From the NCBI GenBank assembly GCA_964035575.1, contig OZ037852.1:1116001-1180000 (forward strand): DNA of 64,000 nucleotides, written 5' to 3'. The translations under genes and the position numbers were made by a program. Shown piece after piece: positions 31,132-42,009 of the stretch. This DNA is from Rhynchopus sp. YZ270_cl-10 (taxonomy: Eukaryota; Euglenozoa; Diplonemea; Diplonemida; Diplonemidae). Positions within the stretch are counted from its first letter, which is position 1, and each line of letters opens with the position of its first letter. A model generated the notes under the pieces. That model was not told where the DNA came from. It worked only from the letters and a program-made list of their open reading frames with translations, and searched no databases.

Positions 31132-32302
31132 CAGCAAAAAAAAAAGTGAAAGTGGAGATTGCAAAAGGCATTGTTACAGAACTTCTCATTATTTGTGGTT
31201 GCGATGCATCGCGTGCAACATATTTTTCACAACTGTGGCAACACAACCGAGGCTTCTACTAACATTGCGGTAATTGTCCTTTTTCTGCTAAAAAGGAGTT
31301 TTTTTTTTCCCCTGTGGGTTTTGTGGACCCACTTGAATGAGTCTCATCGGTTGAACGGTAGCAGGTAGGGGGGTTTTATAAATTGTCAGCAAAAAAAAAA
31401 AAAACAACATGAATTCCCCTAGTTTTGTCTCTCTCATCTATTCTTTTTGCACCGTATTTTCAAGGTGACAAAATAAGGGGAATAATGTTCTGACAAGCCT
31501 CCACCCTATTGATAAACCAGCAGGCTTATTCCTAAATATTGTAAAATTTCCATGAATTTTCAAAAAGAAAAAAAATCATGCAAATAAACAGGGCGGATAA
31601 TGGGTCCGAAATCCGTCCGCGCTGTGGTGAGGTCAATTTGCCGAAATGGACAACTTCTTGGTTTTGGTCAACATTAGTGTAAGGTAAAGGGGGACAAGTG
31701 AAAAAATAAGGACTTTGGTGCTTTCGGAAATCGGTCGTTGACCGATTTCCGAACGCACCAAGGACGCATACTTTTTGAAAATCCAGGAAAGAACACGCAA
31801 TTTAGGAATAAGCCTGTATACCGACCCCCCCCTTTTTTTTTTTCTGTTGCGTTTCGTAATTTTTCCTTTTTGTTCAGGTCCAAGACTGCCCAGCACTGAA
31901 GCTTGGGTTCAAATATTTACAAAAAAAAAAAGATATGTGGGCACGAGCAGGCACATTCGTCTTTCAAGCTTTTCTTTTTTACAAAACTATTTCTCTGTTC
32001 CTTTTCTTTGGGCTCTTCTTTTTTTCTAACAAACACCATTAAAAAGCACCCTTTTGTTTTTTTTTGGCACATGTAGAGTAGTTGTCCAGCCGGTAGGTCT
32101 GGAAGAACCCAGGGTAAAATAAGAAAAAAGAGAACTACCAATATTTCACTCCCCCCCTACCTGCCCCCTCCCCTCTGTCCTTTTAAGACGACCCAGCGAG
32201 GCTGAGGTCATCTCTCTCCCCCCCCACCCCACCCCTCTCAGCACCCACCCCACCCCCCCTCAATGGGAGGGCCTGTTGTATTTCAAATTTTCTGTATGGA
32301 CG
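31132..32302. other. Spacer with dispersed-repeat fragments
   Basis: No gene is seen. It contains a copy of the ~70-bp shared module (31608-31668, GGTCAATTTGCCGAAATGG), a short inverted repeat around GGTCGTTGACC (31732-31745), and a type B hairpin repeat at 31938-31978 (GGGCACGAGCAGGCACATTC). A weak type A copy lies at 32187-32220 (GACCCAGCGAGGCTGAGGTC), followed by a type C-like tail before the next start codon. Confidence 0.5.
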
Positions 32303-33598
32303 ATGAGAACGAACTATGTTGCGAATCCGTTTCTTCGCGATGGGAAGGCGTTGATGCTGCGTGGGGATGGGGAGGTGGTTGCGGTGGGAGCACTTACGAC
32401 AGCACACAAGCTTGGGTACTTTGAGTCGAACACACCAGAAGGACGTGCCTCTCTGATCTGCGAGGGTGCCGCTTCGCTGGCACGAGCAGGCATCTACCAC
32501 CCCCCATCACAACGTGTTGCCGCCACGGTCGCGGAACTCCTCTGTCGGTCCCGCTGCATCCCCTGGGTACGCCGCCTTCTCAGAGACACCCACAACGAAG
32601 CTGCCTACGCACGCCTCTGCTTTGGGTTCTTCCTCGAACGCAAGCAGATCAAAGAAAGCTCCCCCTCCACCACCCCTCTCCGTTATTGCGACGTCCAGAC
32701 CGACATTCGTCTCATCTTCTATCTAGTCAAGCAACACTCCACGCCAACGTACATAACAGTCTGGGTGCTCCGCCATGCGCTCCGCGAGATGAACATTATT
32801 CCAGACAACAAAGCCGCAAAACCCTTCTCCGATGACGTCCTGCACATCCTCTTTGATGGTGCACTGCCCCGCGGGGAGAGCGGAGAGACCATCCGCAGGC
32901 AAATGATGTGTGCCTGCAAATCTTACGGCATGGTGCTCCAGATGGCAAAGCAAATTGATTTGCCTTGGGTGCGGTCCAGACCGATTCAGGTCCTTCTTCT
33001 GCAACGCGCAGCGATGACTGGAGATTTAAAGCAATTTGGCAGAGCTGTTGGGTACGCCCGCAGCCAGGTTCCTGGAAGCGGAGGCAATCCGATCTTTGTC
33101 ACTGCGCAGCTAGAGTGCTTATGCCAAGCTCGGGATTGGGAGGCTGCGCTTTCATTTTTTAAGACCGCCTTCTTCGAGGCGGGTGTATGCAGAACGGTCA
33201 TGCAGGGCCACCTCCTGAGAGGCATCGTTTCATTGGTGAGGCTCTGTGCGAAGAAGGCGGGCAGCGTGGGCGATGTGTGGGAGACACGCGCTGTGAAGCT
33301 TTTAGAGTACTGGAAGCGCACTCACGACGGCGCGACGACAGGCCTGGTTGTACCCATGCTCGAAGTCTTCGCCGCCACAGGAAACGCACAAGGGGCACGT
33401 ACCCTGGTCCACACAAGCGCCACCATGGGGCAGCTCTGTGTACTCGATACACCAATCCACTACTTCTCTCTCGCCACCATGCAGGACCCCGAACGCAGTC
33501 TCAGAGAACTCACCCGCGCACACGAAATGTCGTACTTTTATGAACGCTTTTGGGGCATATTCCACCCAGAAGTTGACACCTCTGGCTTCTTCTATTGA
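32303..33598 (+). CDS. Alpha-helical repeat protein, PPR-like, possibly organellar
   Basis: The frame from the first in-frame ATG gives 431 residues. The sequence is almost wholly helical. It shows weak ~35-residue periodicity with PPR-like signatures, for example LLLQRAAMTGDLKQFGRAV, QLECLCQARDWEAALSFFK and MLEVFAATGNAQGARTLV. No catalytic motif is visible. The N-terminus (about 1-30) is not an obvious targeting peptide. A hairpin repeat and an acceptor-like CCCTCTCAG lie about 60-110 nt upstream, so the leader may be spliced. RNA binding is a family-level guess. The frame itself is clearly coding. Confidence 0.65.
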   Translation: MRTNYVANPFLRDGKALMLRGDGEVVAVGALTTAHKLGYFESNTPEGRASLICEGAASLARAGIYHPPSQRVAATVAELLCRSRCIPWVRRLLRDTHNEAAYARLCFGFFLERKQIKESSPSTTPLRYCDVQTDIRLIFYLVKQHSTPTYITVWVLRHALREMNIIPDNKAAKPFSDDVLHILFDGALPRGESGETIRRQMMCACKSYGMVLQMAKQIDLPWVRSRPIQVLLLQRAAMTGDLKQFGRAVGYARSQVPGSGGNPIFVTAQLECLCQARDWEAALSFFKTAFFEAGVCRTVMQGHLLRGIVSLVRLCAKKAGSVGDVWETRAVKLLEYWKRTHDGATTGLVVPMLEVFAATGNAQGARTLVHTSATMGQLCVLDTPIHYFSLATMQDPERSLRELTRAHEMSYFYERFWGIFHPEVDTSGFFY

Positions 33599-34036
33599 GG
33601 TCCATTGAGCCCATACACTTACCTCCGTTTTATAGAGTTATTATTATTATTTTTGCACTGTCTCGTCTGTATTTGAGATTTTTTTCTCAAAAATATTGCA
33701 TCTGATGATGTTTGAGATTGAAAGAGGTCGGAGGAAAGGGAAAATACACCACGACGGAGCCAAACCCCCCCTCGCATGACAACGTGTAGGGGGGGAAATG
33801 GGGGATGTCTCCCCCCTCCCACCACCACCCTACATTCTACACAAAACAACTCAACACAAAAAAAATAGCGAAAAAAAACCCCACACCCTTTACAACAAAT
33901 CTACCACAATTTCAAAGAAAAGCAACGCCTTTTTCCTCTCAGCGACAACGCTTTTTTTTTCTCATATTCCTCAAAACCCGCTCCTTTTTTTCATCCCATC
34001 TCAGCCTTACACATTTCTATTTCTTTTCTAAGGGTG
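33599..34036. other. Short intergenic spacer
   Basis: 438 bp of A/C/T-rich DNA. It ends in a pyrimidine tract and TTTTCTAAG just before the next ATG, possibly an acceptor of a 5' untranslated intron. No repeat copy was recognised. Confidence 0.5.
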
Positions 34037-35596
34037 ATGACCGAAACTGCGTGCACTGTGTATTCTGGTGAGAGTAAAGGATATAGTGAAGATGTGATGC
34101 GGGAGGACTTGCATCCGCTGCAGGAGAAGGTGGTTGGGGTGTTGGTGGCACGGAACCCACATAATGCGGTAGTGAGCCTGCACGACGCTGTGTCACGTCT
34201 ACTCCGCAACCTGCTGTCAAGCCCGCATGAGAGCAAATTCCGGCACATCAAACGGAGCAACGCGGCGATCGCAGAGAAGGTCCTCGCACTGCAAGGTGGG
34301 GAGCAGTTTCTTCTTGTCCTTGGCTGGGAGGATGCGGAGGACGGCGTGCACTTCACGTTCCCCATCACAGTGGACATTCTTGGGATGAAGCAAGGGGTAG
34401 GTCTGCTGACCGCAGCGCTAGCTGCGCGGGATGCATTTGTTGTGAAGGTGATGGGGTTGATCGGGGTGGACAGAGGCACCTCGGTCGCGTTGCTTGAATG
34501 TGCTGGGTGGAATGTTGAGGAAGCGATGTCACTCCACTTTGACAGAAATGAGGGGATCGGTGATTATGCGATTGCCAGCACCCCGCATGCGCCAGCGCCG
34601 CCGTCTCGGCCGAAACGACAGATCACAGCTCCCGCAGCAGAGAGCACGGCGTTGGTTGCGGCCAGTTCTTCTGTTGTCGTAAAGGCTTCTTCTTCCTCTT
34701 CCTCTTCCTCTTCCTCGCTGTTTTCTCCAAAGAAAAATTCTCGTATTGCCGGTGATTGTGCATTGCTTGTTGATAAAATCAGTTCACAACAATTAACGAG
34801 GTCGCAGAAGAGTCATATCGCGGCGGAAACTGCGAGCAATGAAATTGTGTTGAAGTATATGCTCTGCAGCGCTCCGGTCACCCGGCGACAGTTGGGGGTG
34901 GCTGCGGAGGAGTTGATTGAGGTGAGAAGAGGGATTTCGTCTCCAGAGAGCATGGTGGCGATCACATTGAACATTGTATCGGCCTTAGTCGGTGCACACG
35001 GTGCATGCCACAACGACGTTCAAAAGGAAGTCGCAGCCTTGACACAATGTGCAAGCCAATTGGGCGACGACTCTTCCGCAGACGTCTTTGCTAGAATGAT
35101 TGAAATATTTTCTGGTTCCCCAGCCCCTCCGCAGCCAGAAAGCAAGGACTCCGAGCTGCCTGCAGCATTGGGTTATGCTTCTGCGTACAACGCGGCAGTA
35201 GCGCATCTGTCGGTGGACGCAGTGGCAGCGTTGATTGGGTTTGCGACGTCATTGCGCATTGCAAAGGAGGCAGGGTGGGGTGAAGGTGTGGCGCTAGCTC
35301 TATCAGGGATAGCAGCAGGCAATCTCGCGGTAGGAAGTGTCAGTGGTGCGGAGAACGCAGTGCGGCAGCGGCAGGTAGTCCCCTCAGCCAGCACGCCCAT
35401 CTCCTCCCGGCTCTCCTGCCTCTCGGCGTACGGTAAGTTCTCCGTTGACCTCACCCCCTTCATCCTCCCATCCGGCACGCTTGCGCACGCAGTAGGCCCA
35501 GCATGCACCGCACTCCGTAACTCTCCTGCCGAAACTTCTCGAGACTCTCTCCCCTTAGTCGCCCCTGCCGTCATTTTTAAATTTACCGAATTTTAG
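34037..35596 (+). CDS. PUB and UBA domain protein (p97/VCP adaptor-like)
   Basis: A single-exon frame of 519 residues. Residues about 45-115 match the PUB domain (LLRNLLSSPHESKFRHIKRS, NAAIAEKVLALQGGEQFLLV, LGWEDAEDGVHFTFP), which binds the C-terminal tail of the AAA ATPase p97/Cdc48. Residues about 135-175 look like a UBA fold (VALLECAGWNVEEAMSLHF). A Ser run (about 218-230) then separates a long Ala-rich, probably helical C-terminal half with no known domain. This order differs from PNGase and UBXN6, so the exact orthologue is unclear. The probable role is in ubiquitin-dependent protein quality control. The first ATG at 34037 was chosen over a GTG just before it. Confidence 0.75.
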   Translation: MTETACTVYSGESKGYSEDVMREDLHPLQEKVVGVLVARNPHNAVVSLHDAVSRLLRNLLSSPHESKFRHIKRSNAAIAEKVLALQGGEQFLLVLGWEDAEDGVHFTFPITVDILGMKQGVGLLTAALAARDAFVVKVMGLIGVDRGTSVALLECAGWNVEEAMSLHFDRNEGIGDYAIASTPHAPAPPSRPKRQITAPAAESTALVAASSSVVVKASSSSSSSSSSLFSPKKNSRIAGDCALLVDKISSQQLTRSQKSHIAAETASNEIVLKYMLCSAPVTRRQLGVAAEELIEVRRGISSPESMVAITLNIVSALVGAHGACHNDVQKEVAALTQCASQLGDDSSADVFARMIEIFSGSPAPPQPESKDSELPAALGYASAYNAAVAHLSVDAVAALIGFATSLRIAKEAGWGEGVALALSGIAAGNLAVGSVSGAENAVRQRQVVPSASTPISSRLSCLSAYGKFSVDLTPFILPSGTLAHAVGPACTALRNSPAETSRDSLPLVAPAVIFKFTEF

Positions 35597-35696
35597 GAAA
35601 AGCGGAAGTTTTTTTCTTTTCATAAACCCTTGAAGGGGGGTGTAACTGAGCACTGAGGTTTTATCAACAGATTTTTTTTGTTTTTATTATTCCACT

Positions 35697-36782
35697 GGGA
35701 AATAAAGTATACGAAGGATTTGGCACTTTTAGCGGGATTCTTTTTAATGATAATTTCACGCAGTTTTTTTATCGCAAATTAAAAACCCGCTCATTGCACT
35801 TTATTTCACGCGTTTTTCACTTTTTTTCACTGCAATTCCTTCAGAGCGGGATTTTATTTTTGTTTTTTTCACGCTAAAACAGGGGTTTTATTTGGTGATA
35901 ACTTCACGCTAAATTTTGGTACATCCTGCACCACCACCCGCCTAAAAATTGAAAATTTCGAATTTTTTTTGCCCTTTTCCCATTTTTTTTCTGACACATG
36001 CAACATGCCGAAGGATGTAAGACGCAAACGGTCCTCCGACAGGAGATGGACAAGCACTACAGTGGTTTTGCTGAAGGACTAGCATTGTCGACACCGTACG
36101 TCCGTGAATGGGACCGCTTTTTAAGGAATTCATTGGCAAGACTGATGGTAAGCCCACAGAAGCCGACTTCGTTTCGTACAGAGTGTATCTCCGATAGTGA
36201 CGATCTCACTATCAAGACGAAGGACACACCACCCCCTTTACTTCATTGTGAGGAAGGTGGTGGCTGGCATGATATTCTGTAATGGGCGGGGATCTTCTGA
36301 ATGTGTCTCGCTCTTGCACGACAGCCATTTCCCGACCTCCCGCTAGCACCCGAGGGGACACTGAGGTGGCGAGAGGTCGGGATGTAGCTTTGTGTACCGT
36401 TGAGGCAGCTTTCCAAACCCGACCACACGCTACGCTACGCGCTATGCGTACACGTGGTGTGGGCTTTTTAGGCTACATACTGTACGCGCTACACGCAAAA
36501 TGCCGTTGTTGTGTGTGTAAAAACGTGGGTTGCGTGGTACTGCATGGGGTCACACGTGCACCACCCTGTGGCTCACACATGGTTCTGCCACCCCGAAAAT
36601 GCGTATCCCACCCCACATACCAGGGTATGGGCCCAGTTCACCAGTTTTTTGCAGGTTCCCAGCGAGCAAAAGCTAGCGCGGGGGGTAATGAGAGCTACCT
36701 GGAGGGACACATACTCGTTAGTTATTGCACAATAAATGGGTCCCGCTAAAAGTGCCAAATCCTTTCGTATACTTTATTTCCC
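35697..36782. mobile_element. 1.1-kb element with 45-bp inverted ends
   Basis: The ends are inverted copies starting GGGAAATAAAGTATACGA, with TTTGGCACTTTTAGCGGG further in. The interior has small plus-strand open pieces (for example KEFIGKTDGKPTEADFVSYR near 36130-36190) that look like decayed coding sequence but match nothing I can name. No clear target duplication was found. Confidence 0.6.
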
Positions 36783-36798
36783 GTGAAATAAAATTACG

Positions 36799-36955
36799 TA
36801 TTCACCTCCTTTTAGCGGATTATTTTGCGATACTTCACTTATTTTTTTCCCAGGCTCGTGCACTCAATTTCGCTCGGCAAATTAAGTAGCCCTCGCCTGG
36901 GAAAAAAATGCGTGAAGTTATCGCAAAATAAAACCCCGCTAAAAGGAGGTGAATA
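36799..36955. mobile_element. 157-bp TA-flanked miniature inverted-repeat element
   Basis: A near-perfect palindrome: TTCACCTCCTTTTAGCGG at the left and its complement at the right, with TA at both borders. The TTTTAGCGG block is shared with the larger neighbour at 35697, suggesting one family. Confidence 0.65.
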
Positions 36956-37001
36956 AATAGTTATTGTTTTCCTCGATGAAGCAGGAGAATTCACCATTTT
37001 T

Positions 37002-37040
<39 letters not shown>

Positions 37041-37170
37041 CCTAATTTTTGGTTTCACTGCCCCACCATTTACACAAAAATACCCCCTCCCACAAAAAAA
37101 CAGTTTCTTGGGATAGTTATCTTGAATATAAGAAACCCCCCTTCTCTCTCTCTCCTCCCCATTTTCTTCT

Positions 37171-37350
37171 GTCACCTCATGAAGGAGGAAAATAGAAACA
37201 AATCATTTTGAACACACTTTTGCGGTTCTTGGGAGGACGAACCGCGCTGCAGAGCCACCTCCTCAAACAGGTCGAGGTGTCTGTTCGTTTCACAACCCCT
37301 CTCCCGGGTTTTATCGATGTTACGTTTCTATTTTTCTTCACCCCAACCTC
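37171..37350 (+). promoter_or_regulatory. Structured leader repeat, copy 2
   Basis: A near-identical partner of 14495-14670 with the same two hairpins. It ends 29 nt before the start codon of the two-RRM gene. GATTCACAG at about 37355-37363 just after it could be an acceptor, so the leader may lie within a 5' untranslated intron or exon. Confidence 0.7.
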
Positions 37351-37379
37351 TTCTGATTCACAGGAATATATCAAACGCA

Positions 37380-38556
37380 ATGTCACGACGTGTGTATATT
37401 GGTGGGGTGCCACCTCAGATGAGTGCAGATGACGTGAAGAAAGCTGTGACCGAGCAGACGAATGGGGTGGTGAAGGTGGATGCGAAGAGCGCGCATGGAA
37501 AGAGCATCACGACAGTGTTCATTACGTACGAAAGCCTCGCTGCTGCGACGGCGGCGGTGGAGAAGGGGGTTGAGTTTGCAGGAGACCGCCCTGTCATGCA
37601 GGTCTTAGAAGAGACGAGGGGGGTGAAGCGCACTGCAGAACAGACTGCTGTCTCAAAGAGAAGCCGCGCCGACAAACGCGCGGTCACACGGGTATTGCTG
37701 GTGAGTGGATTTCCTTTGGGAACCGATGCATCCTCCTTGGAGAGTTACTTCGATACGCAAGGCTCTGTGACCAAGGTGGAGATGGGGCACAGCCCAACCC
37801 CCTTCGCTCTGATCTACATGAGCCACGCTGAATTTGCCGAGCGCGCCAAGCAGGAGCTCTCGGGGAACCTCTTCCGTGGCTCGTCGCTCTCCATCGAGTT
37901 CGCCTTCGACGACACTCCAGAGAGCAACCCCGTCTCCCAGCGTCGTGTCCACCTCAACCTCGACCCCAAGGCAGCAGGCAACACAGAGGTGACAGTCGGG
38001 GAGCTCCTCAACATGCTCACATCGATCATCGATGCTCCAGGGACAAAGCACGGTGCATTCGTGGACCCGCATGGTATGATTTGTTTTTAGTGTTATTAGA
38101 AACCTGAATAATATTCGCCTCGTCCGATTTTCTCCAAAAAATCACTGCCAAAAATTTTTTTTTGGCTGCGTTCAACGAAAAATAATCTTCCCCTTTTCTC
38201 GAGTAATCGATATCAGGTGTCGACCGATAAAAGTAGGGGGGTTTTTTTTCAGTGCCTGCGTCAGGAGTTTGCACTGTCAAATTTACTTTTGGGGTGTTAT
38301 AATACACGGTAGTCTGATCGATAGTGTCAGACTCAAGACACCTTTTCTTGATATCCAAGCACATTATTCACCTGATTTTGACCCTGAGTTTGGCGGTGTT
38401 TGGCGGTTGGAAAACACCTGGAAAAGAGTCATTGAGAGGCTTAGTATCATCTTACAAACTTTTCTTCATTCCCACCTCACATCAGGTCACGTCATCATAC
38501 CAGTCTCCGCCTTCCCAACTGACGTAGACGACGAAGAAGTTGTCGACGACGAATGA
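37380..38556 (+). CDS. Two-RRM RNA-binding protein with acidic tail
   Basis: Exons 37380-38073 and 38486-38556 (GT-AG, phase 1) give 254 residues. RRM1 (about 3-75) starts RRVYIGGVPPQMSADDVKKA. RRM2 (about 100-175) starts TRVLLVSGFPLGTDASSLES and continues ALIYMSHAEFAERAKQELSG. The aromatic RNP residues are only partly kept, so RNA binding may be selective. The second exon encodes HVIIPVSAFPTDVDDEE and a run of acidic residues. No specific orthologue was recognised. The intron carries a hairpin repeat (38430-38466) about 20 nt before the acceptor. It also has an open stretch (38325-38427) reading TPFLDIQAHYSPDFDPEFGG, whose phase does not fit constitutive inclusion. Confidence 0.78.
38430..38466 (+). 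repeat. Hairpin repeat near the acceptor of the two-RRM intron
   Basis: CATTGAGAGGCTTAGTATCA then TCTTACAAACTTTTC. It lies directly upstream of the acceptor CACATCAG. CTTAC followed by a pyrimidine-rich tail could serve as branch site. Confidence 0.65.
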
Positions 38557-38808
38557 AGACTGCGCTCCCCCCTTTTTTAATTTTTCATTTCCCCTCCTCC
38601 CCCCTGCTCAGGACTTTGTCAAAAAGAAGAAAAAAAAATGGGGAGCTCTGCCTGCAGGGTTTCTGTGTTCTTTCAGCACAGTGCTCTAGGGTGGTATGGG
38701 GTAAGGGTATTGGGGTTCGGGTGGGTTATGGGAGGGGTTTTTTTAAAAAGCAAACGCCATTTTTTTCCCCCGCCTTCAAAAAAAAAAAAAAAAAAAATTG
38801 ACATAAAA
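38557..38808. other. Spacer after the two-RRM gene
   Basis: 250 bp with a long A run at about 38778-38798. No gene is seen. Confidence 0.5.
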
Positions 38809-39729
38809 CACGGATGCTGCCAGATCTGGCCAGATCTCCAGATCTGGGCCGCCCAGATCTGGCCAGATCTGGGAAAATTTTTTTTTTTTTTGAAAAAAAA
38901 TTTTTTCCCAGACGTCCCAGATCTGGCCAGATCTGGCCAGATCTGGCCACATCTGGGAGATCTGGGACGTCTGGGAAAATTTTTTTTTCCAGGTACCCCC
39001 AATGACATAACGAAGTATCGCTTGAAGTACCGTTCAATATACGTTGCTCGTGTGTGCAAGTTACAAAGTAGGACACACAAGGTATATCAAACGATAAATC
39101 AATCAGATAAACGTTACATCATTGGAAAATTGTTGGCACCGCCGCCCTGTCTTCGTATTTATTACGTCGACAGGCCAAACAGCGTTGGGCTCAGAAGAAG
39201 CAGTGCAAAACACTGGGGATCAACATGAGAACCAACTCCCAACAACACAGGCTACCGAAGTAGCAGGTGGGGTGTTGCGGGTGTTTGGGGTGAAAGAAAA
39301 TCGATTTTGGTAAGTTACAGCAGAAAATTCTTAAGTTTGCACAATTGAGAAGGGTGTTACCACTGCCTAATATTATTCGTACATGTGAACCGGTAAGGTC
39401 GAGAAGGGTGGACACGGCATACAAGTACAAGTACAAGTAAGACGTACCTTCTACAAAGGCTGAATTCGCAATTCTTAAGGGATTGAATTCAGCCCCCACG
39501 TGGTGTTTTTGAGAAAATCATTCCATGGTATACAACTATGGTTCCCGAAGAATGATTCGCCCCTCCTCGTTCATGCAAACTTAAGAAAATTCTGAAGTAA
39601 CTACAACCTGGCGTGCGGGTACAGATGCATTGCTTTGTTCTTTCCTCAAAGTCATGTGTGATCTCTCGGGTCTGTACTAAAGTCAGTGTTTAGATAAGCA
39701 TCCACTTGACTCGTTCTAACAACCGTTGA

Positions 39730-39955
39730 AATCTAGAACAAAACAATACACTGCCCCTTCTCACACCAAGCCGCCATGCTTCAAGAGCATGCCCTGGGCA
39801 AAAATTACTGTGACAAAAATTAGTTTTCTGGGGGAACGCAATATTTTATTGTGCCTAGTCCTCCGCAAGCAGAGGACAGACTTTCCGGATCCCGAAGTCG
39901 AATTTCTTGCACTAGCTACGCTCCCTGGGTTAAATGGCTATAGCAGTGACTGACT
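39730..39955 (-). repeat. Core module A, copy 3 (reversed, partial)
   Basis: The reverse complement of this stretch aligns with 50837-51090 and 11013-11260. It includes GCTATAGCCATTTAACCCAG and CTTGAAGCATG at its ends. It lies inside the foldback element at 38.8-41.8 kb. Confidence 0.75.
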
Positions 39956-40839
39956 AAGAGTTTCATAATAATTAGGGTGGTCTATGGGGTGGGTTAATGG
40001 AAAAGTTGGTATATAAACCCGACTTTTACGATCGCCACCTGGTTTTGAAATAATTGCACCAGCTCTTCCGTCGGCACTGCTTCGCTGTTATGATGAAGGG
40101 TCGTCGGTTCGGGTACCTGTTAAGAGAAATTGAATGTAAAAGTAGAGACTACAACAAAAAAACAAACAAACAAACAAGAAGCCGCCCCGTACCCCTTAAA
40201 CGTAAAAGTGACATTTTTGTTGACAAAAAAAAAAAAATAGCTAAAAAATAGCGAACATGTCGAAAAGGGAGAAAATCGGGGGGTTAAAAACATACCTTGC
40301 ACTCGGCCCACTCTCCAGGTACAAAGAACATCACTGCACGACAAACCCACTACTACGATAGAAAATAACTATTTTTTACCGAACAGAAAGGTCGTTTTTT
40401 TGATGAGTGTTTTCTGAGTGCACACTCAGTGGGGACAATATGCAACACTTACCGAAAAAATTCTCCAATCGGACAAAAACCTTTCTAAACACCCAAAAAA
40501 AAACACCTCAGTCCACATCCGCTGGGGTCGCGAGATGGAAATATATGGTTTTACAGCTTTTGGGGGGTCTAGCGTGGGTCCCAGATGCATTTTGCAACGG
40601 GTCTGTGTGTGTGCCTCAACCGCTTCACAGTACCCTTTTTTGTAACTGAAAACGACGCATCCTGTACCTAAGTGCACTGAAGCCTTGCTTGCGTCCTCCT
40701 TCGTGGTTTTGGGCGTTCGCATGCGAGAATCATTATCGCATTCTCACATGTAATTCTCGCATCACGGAGAGGATTTTAGCGTTACGTGACCACAAAAAAA
40801 GTGCACAAAATTAGTTTGGTCAAAAATCACCTTGCACTT

Positions 40840-41560
40840 GTGAAGGAATTGCTGAGGAAATCTGAAATATGCGTGTTTTGGTACACAAAAGTGCGTTTTG
40901 GGTGGTTCTGAAGGGTCAAAACACCAAAAAAAAACGTTTTTTTGCATTTTTGGTCACCCAAGGACCCACTATTTTGGTTGATATTTTTTTTTTCCCTTTG
41001 CGAAAAAATACCCAAAAATCACGGCTATAAAAACGCTAAGGAAAAATCGATTTTCATTTTTTGGGCAGAGAAGTGCGTTTTAGGCGCCCACAGATGGTCA
41101 AAACATCAAAATTTTTGTGTTTTTGGCATCTTTGGACACCCAAGGACCCACTATCAGGGGTGAATTTTTTTTGCCTGAGATTTGCCTTTGCCAGAAATCG
41201 AAGAAAAAAAAATTATGAAGGAAATTGCTAAGAAAAAGTCGAAATTGTGGGCCCCTGTACTGCATATGGCGGTACCAGATCGTCAAAACACCCGACTCTT
41301 GCGTTTTTTTGCACTTTTTGGTACACAAAAACCCTGCTCAGGGGTCAAAATTTTCCCGGAAAAAAAAATTTTTTTTTTTCGAGATTTTTCAAAAATCGAC
41401 TTGTCTTTGGTAAAAACCATGAAATTTCGGGTTCGCAAAACCACGTTTTAGACCCCCACAGATGCTCAAAAGTGCCAAATTTTGCTTTAAATGGCCTCAA
41501 ATCGTCGAAATTAGCCCTGTTTAGGGGCGAAAAAAAAAATTCGAGAGTCCCTTTCCCTGG
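40840..41560 (+). repeat. Tandem array of ~180-bp units
   Basis: Four diverged units share TCAAAACAYC, then TTTTTGCAYTTTTTGG, ACCCA(A)GGACCCACT and GTGCGTTTT. Single related units occur at about 48170-48260 and, reversed, 52385-52460, both outside this element. Confidence 0.65.
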
Positions 41561-42009
41561 GAGACAATAGCCAGAAATCTGAGGGAAAAAAAAAACTGGC
41601 CAGATTTCCAGATCTGGCCAGATCTGGGGAGTTTTTTTTTTTTTTTGAAAAAAAAAATTTCCCAGATTCCCAGATCTGGCCAGATCTGGCCAGATCTGGA
41701 AACAAGATCTCCACATCTGGAAAACGAGCCAGATCTGGGAAATTGGCCCCCAAATCTGGCCAGATCTGGCAGCATCCGTGATAAAAAATGAACCTCACAT
41801 TTTTTTTTAAATCCATCGTATCTCTCCCACCCCCTCCCTCTACACCACGTTAAATTTTTCTTAAAGGCGGGCCAGTTTGACACATTTTACCTTTGATATA
41901 TGTTTTGGCGTGCAAAGGGGCACAACCTTCACGACTATTTTATTGTACAGAACGTGTCTTCGGTGATTTACCCATACAACAACAACACCAACAACAACAA
42001 TAACACAAT

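Larger units (their letters stand above)
35597..37170. other. Repeat-only spacer with two related foldback elements
   Basis: It contains foldback elements 35697-36782 and 36799-36955, described separately, and a 40-bp T run at about 36996-37038. No gene is supported. Confidence 0.6.
38809..41780. mobile_element. 3-kb foldback element with CAGATCTGG-repeat arms
   Basis: The terminal inverted repeats begin CACGGATGCTGCC and continue into arrays of the palindromic unit CAGATCTGG(C). They are flanked by ATAAAA on both sides (38803-38808 and 41781-41786), a likely 6-bp target duplication. Inside are a reversed partial copy of core module A (39730-39955), and a short piece (39160-39245) similar in reverse to 51430-51520. 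A tandem array of ~180-bp units follows (about 40840-41560). No intact transposase is present. Confidence 0.75.

Noticed and set aside
36996-37038. T run of about 40 bases as a pol III terminator or poly(A) tail of a retroposon
   Set aside because: No A/B box promoter, target duplication or reverse-transcribed gene is visible next to it. Similar runs are everywhere in this window.
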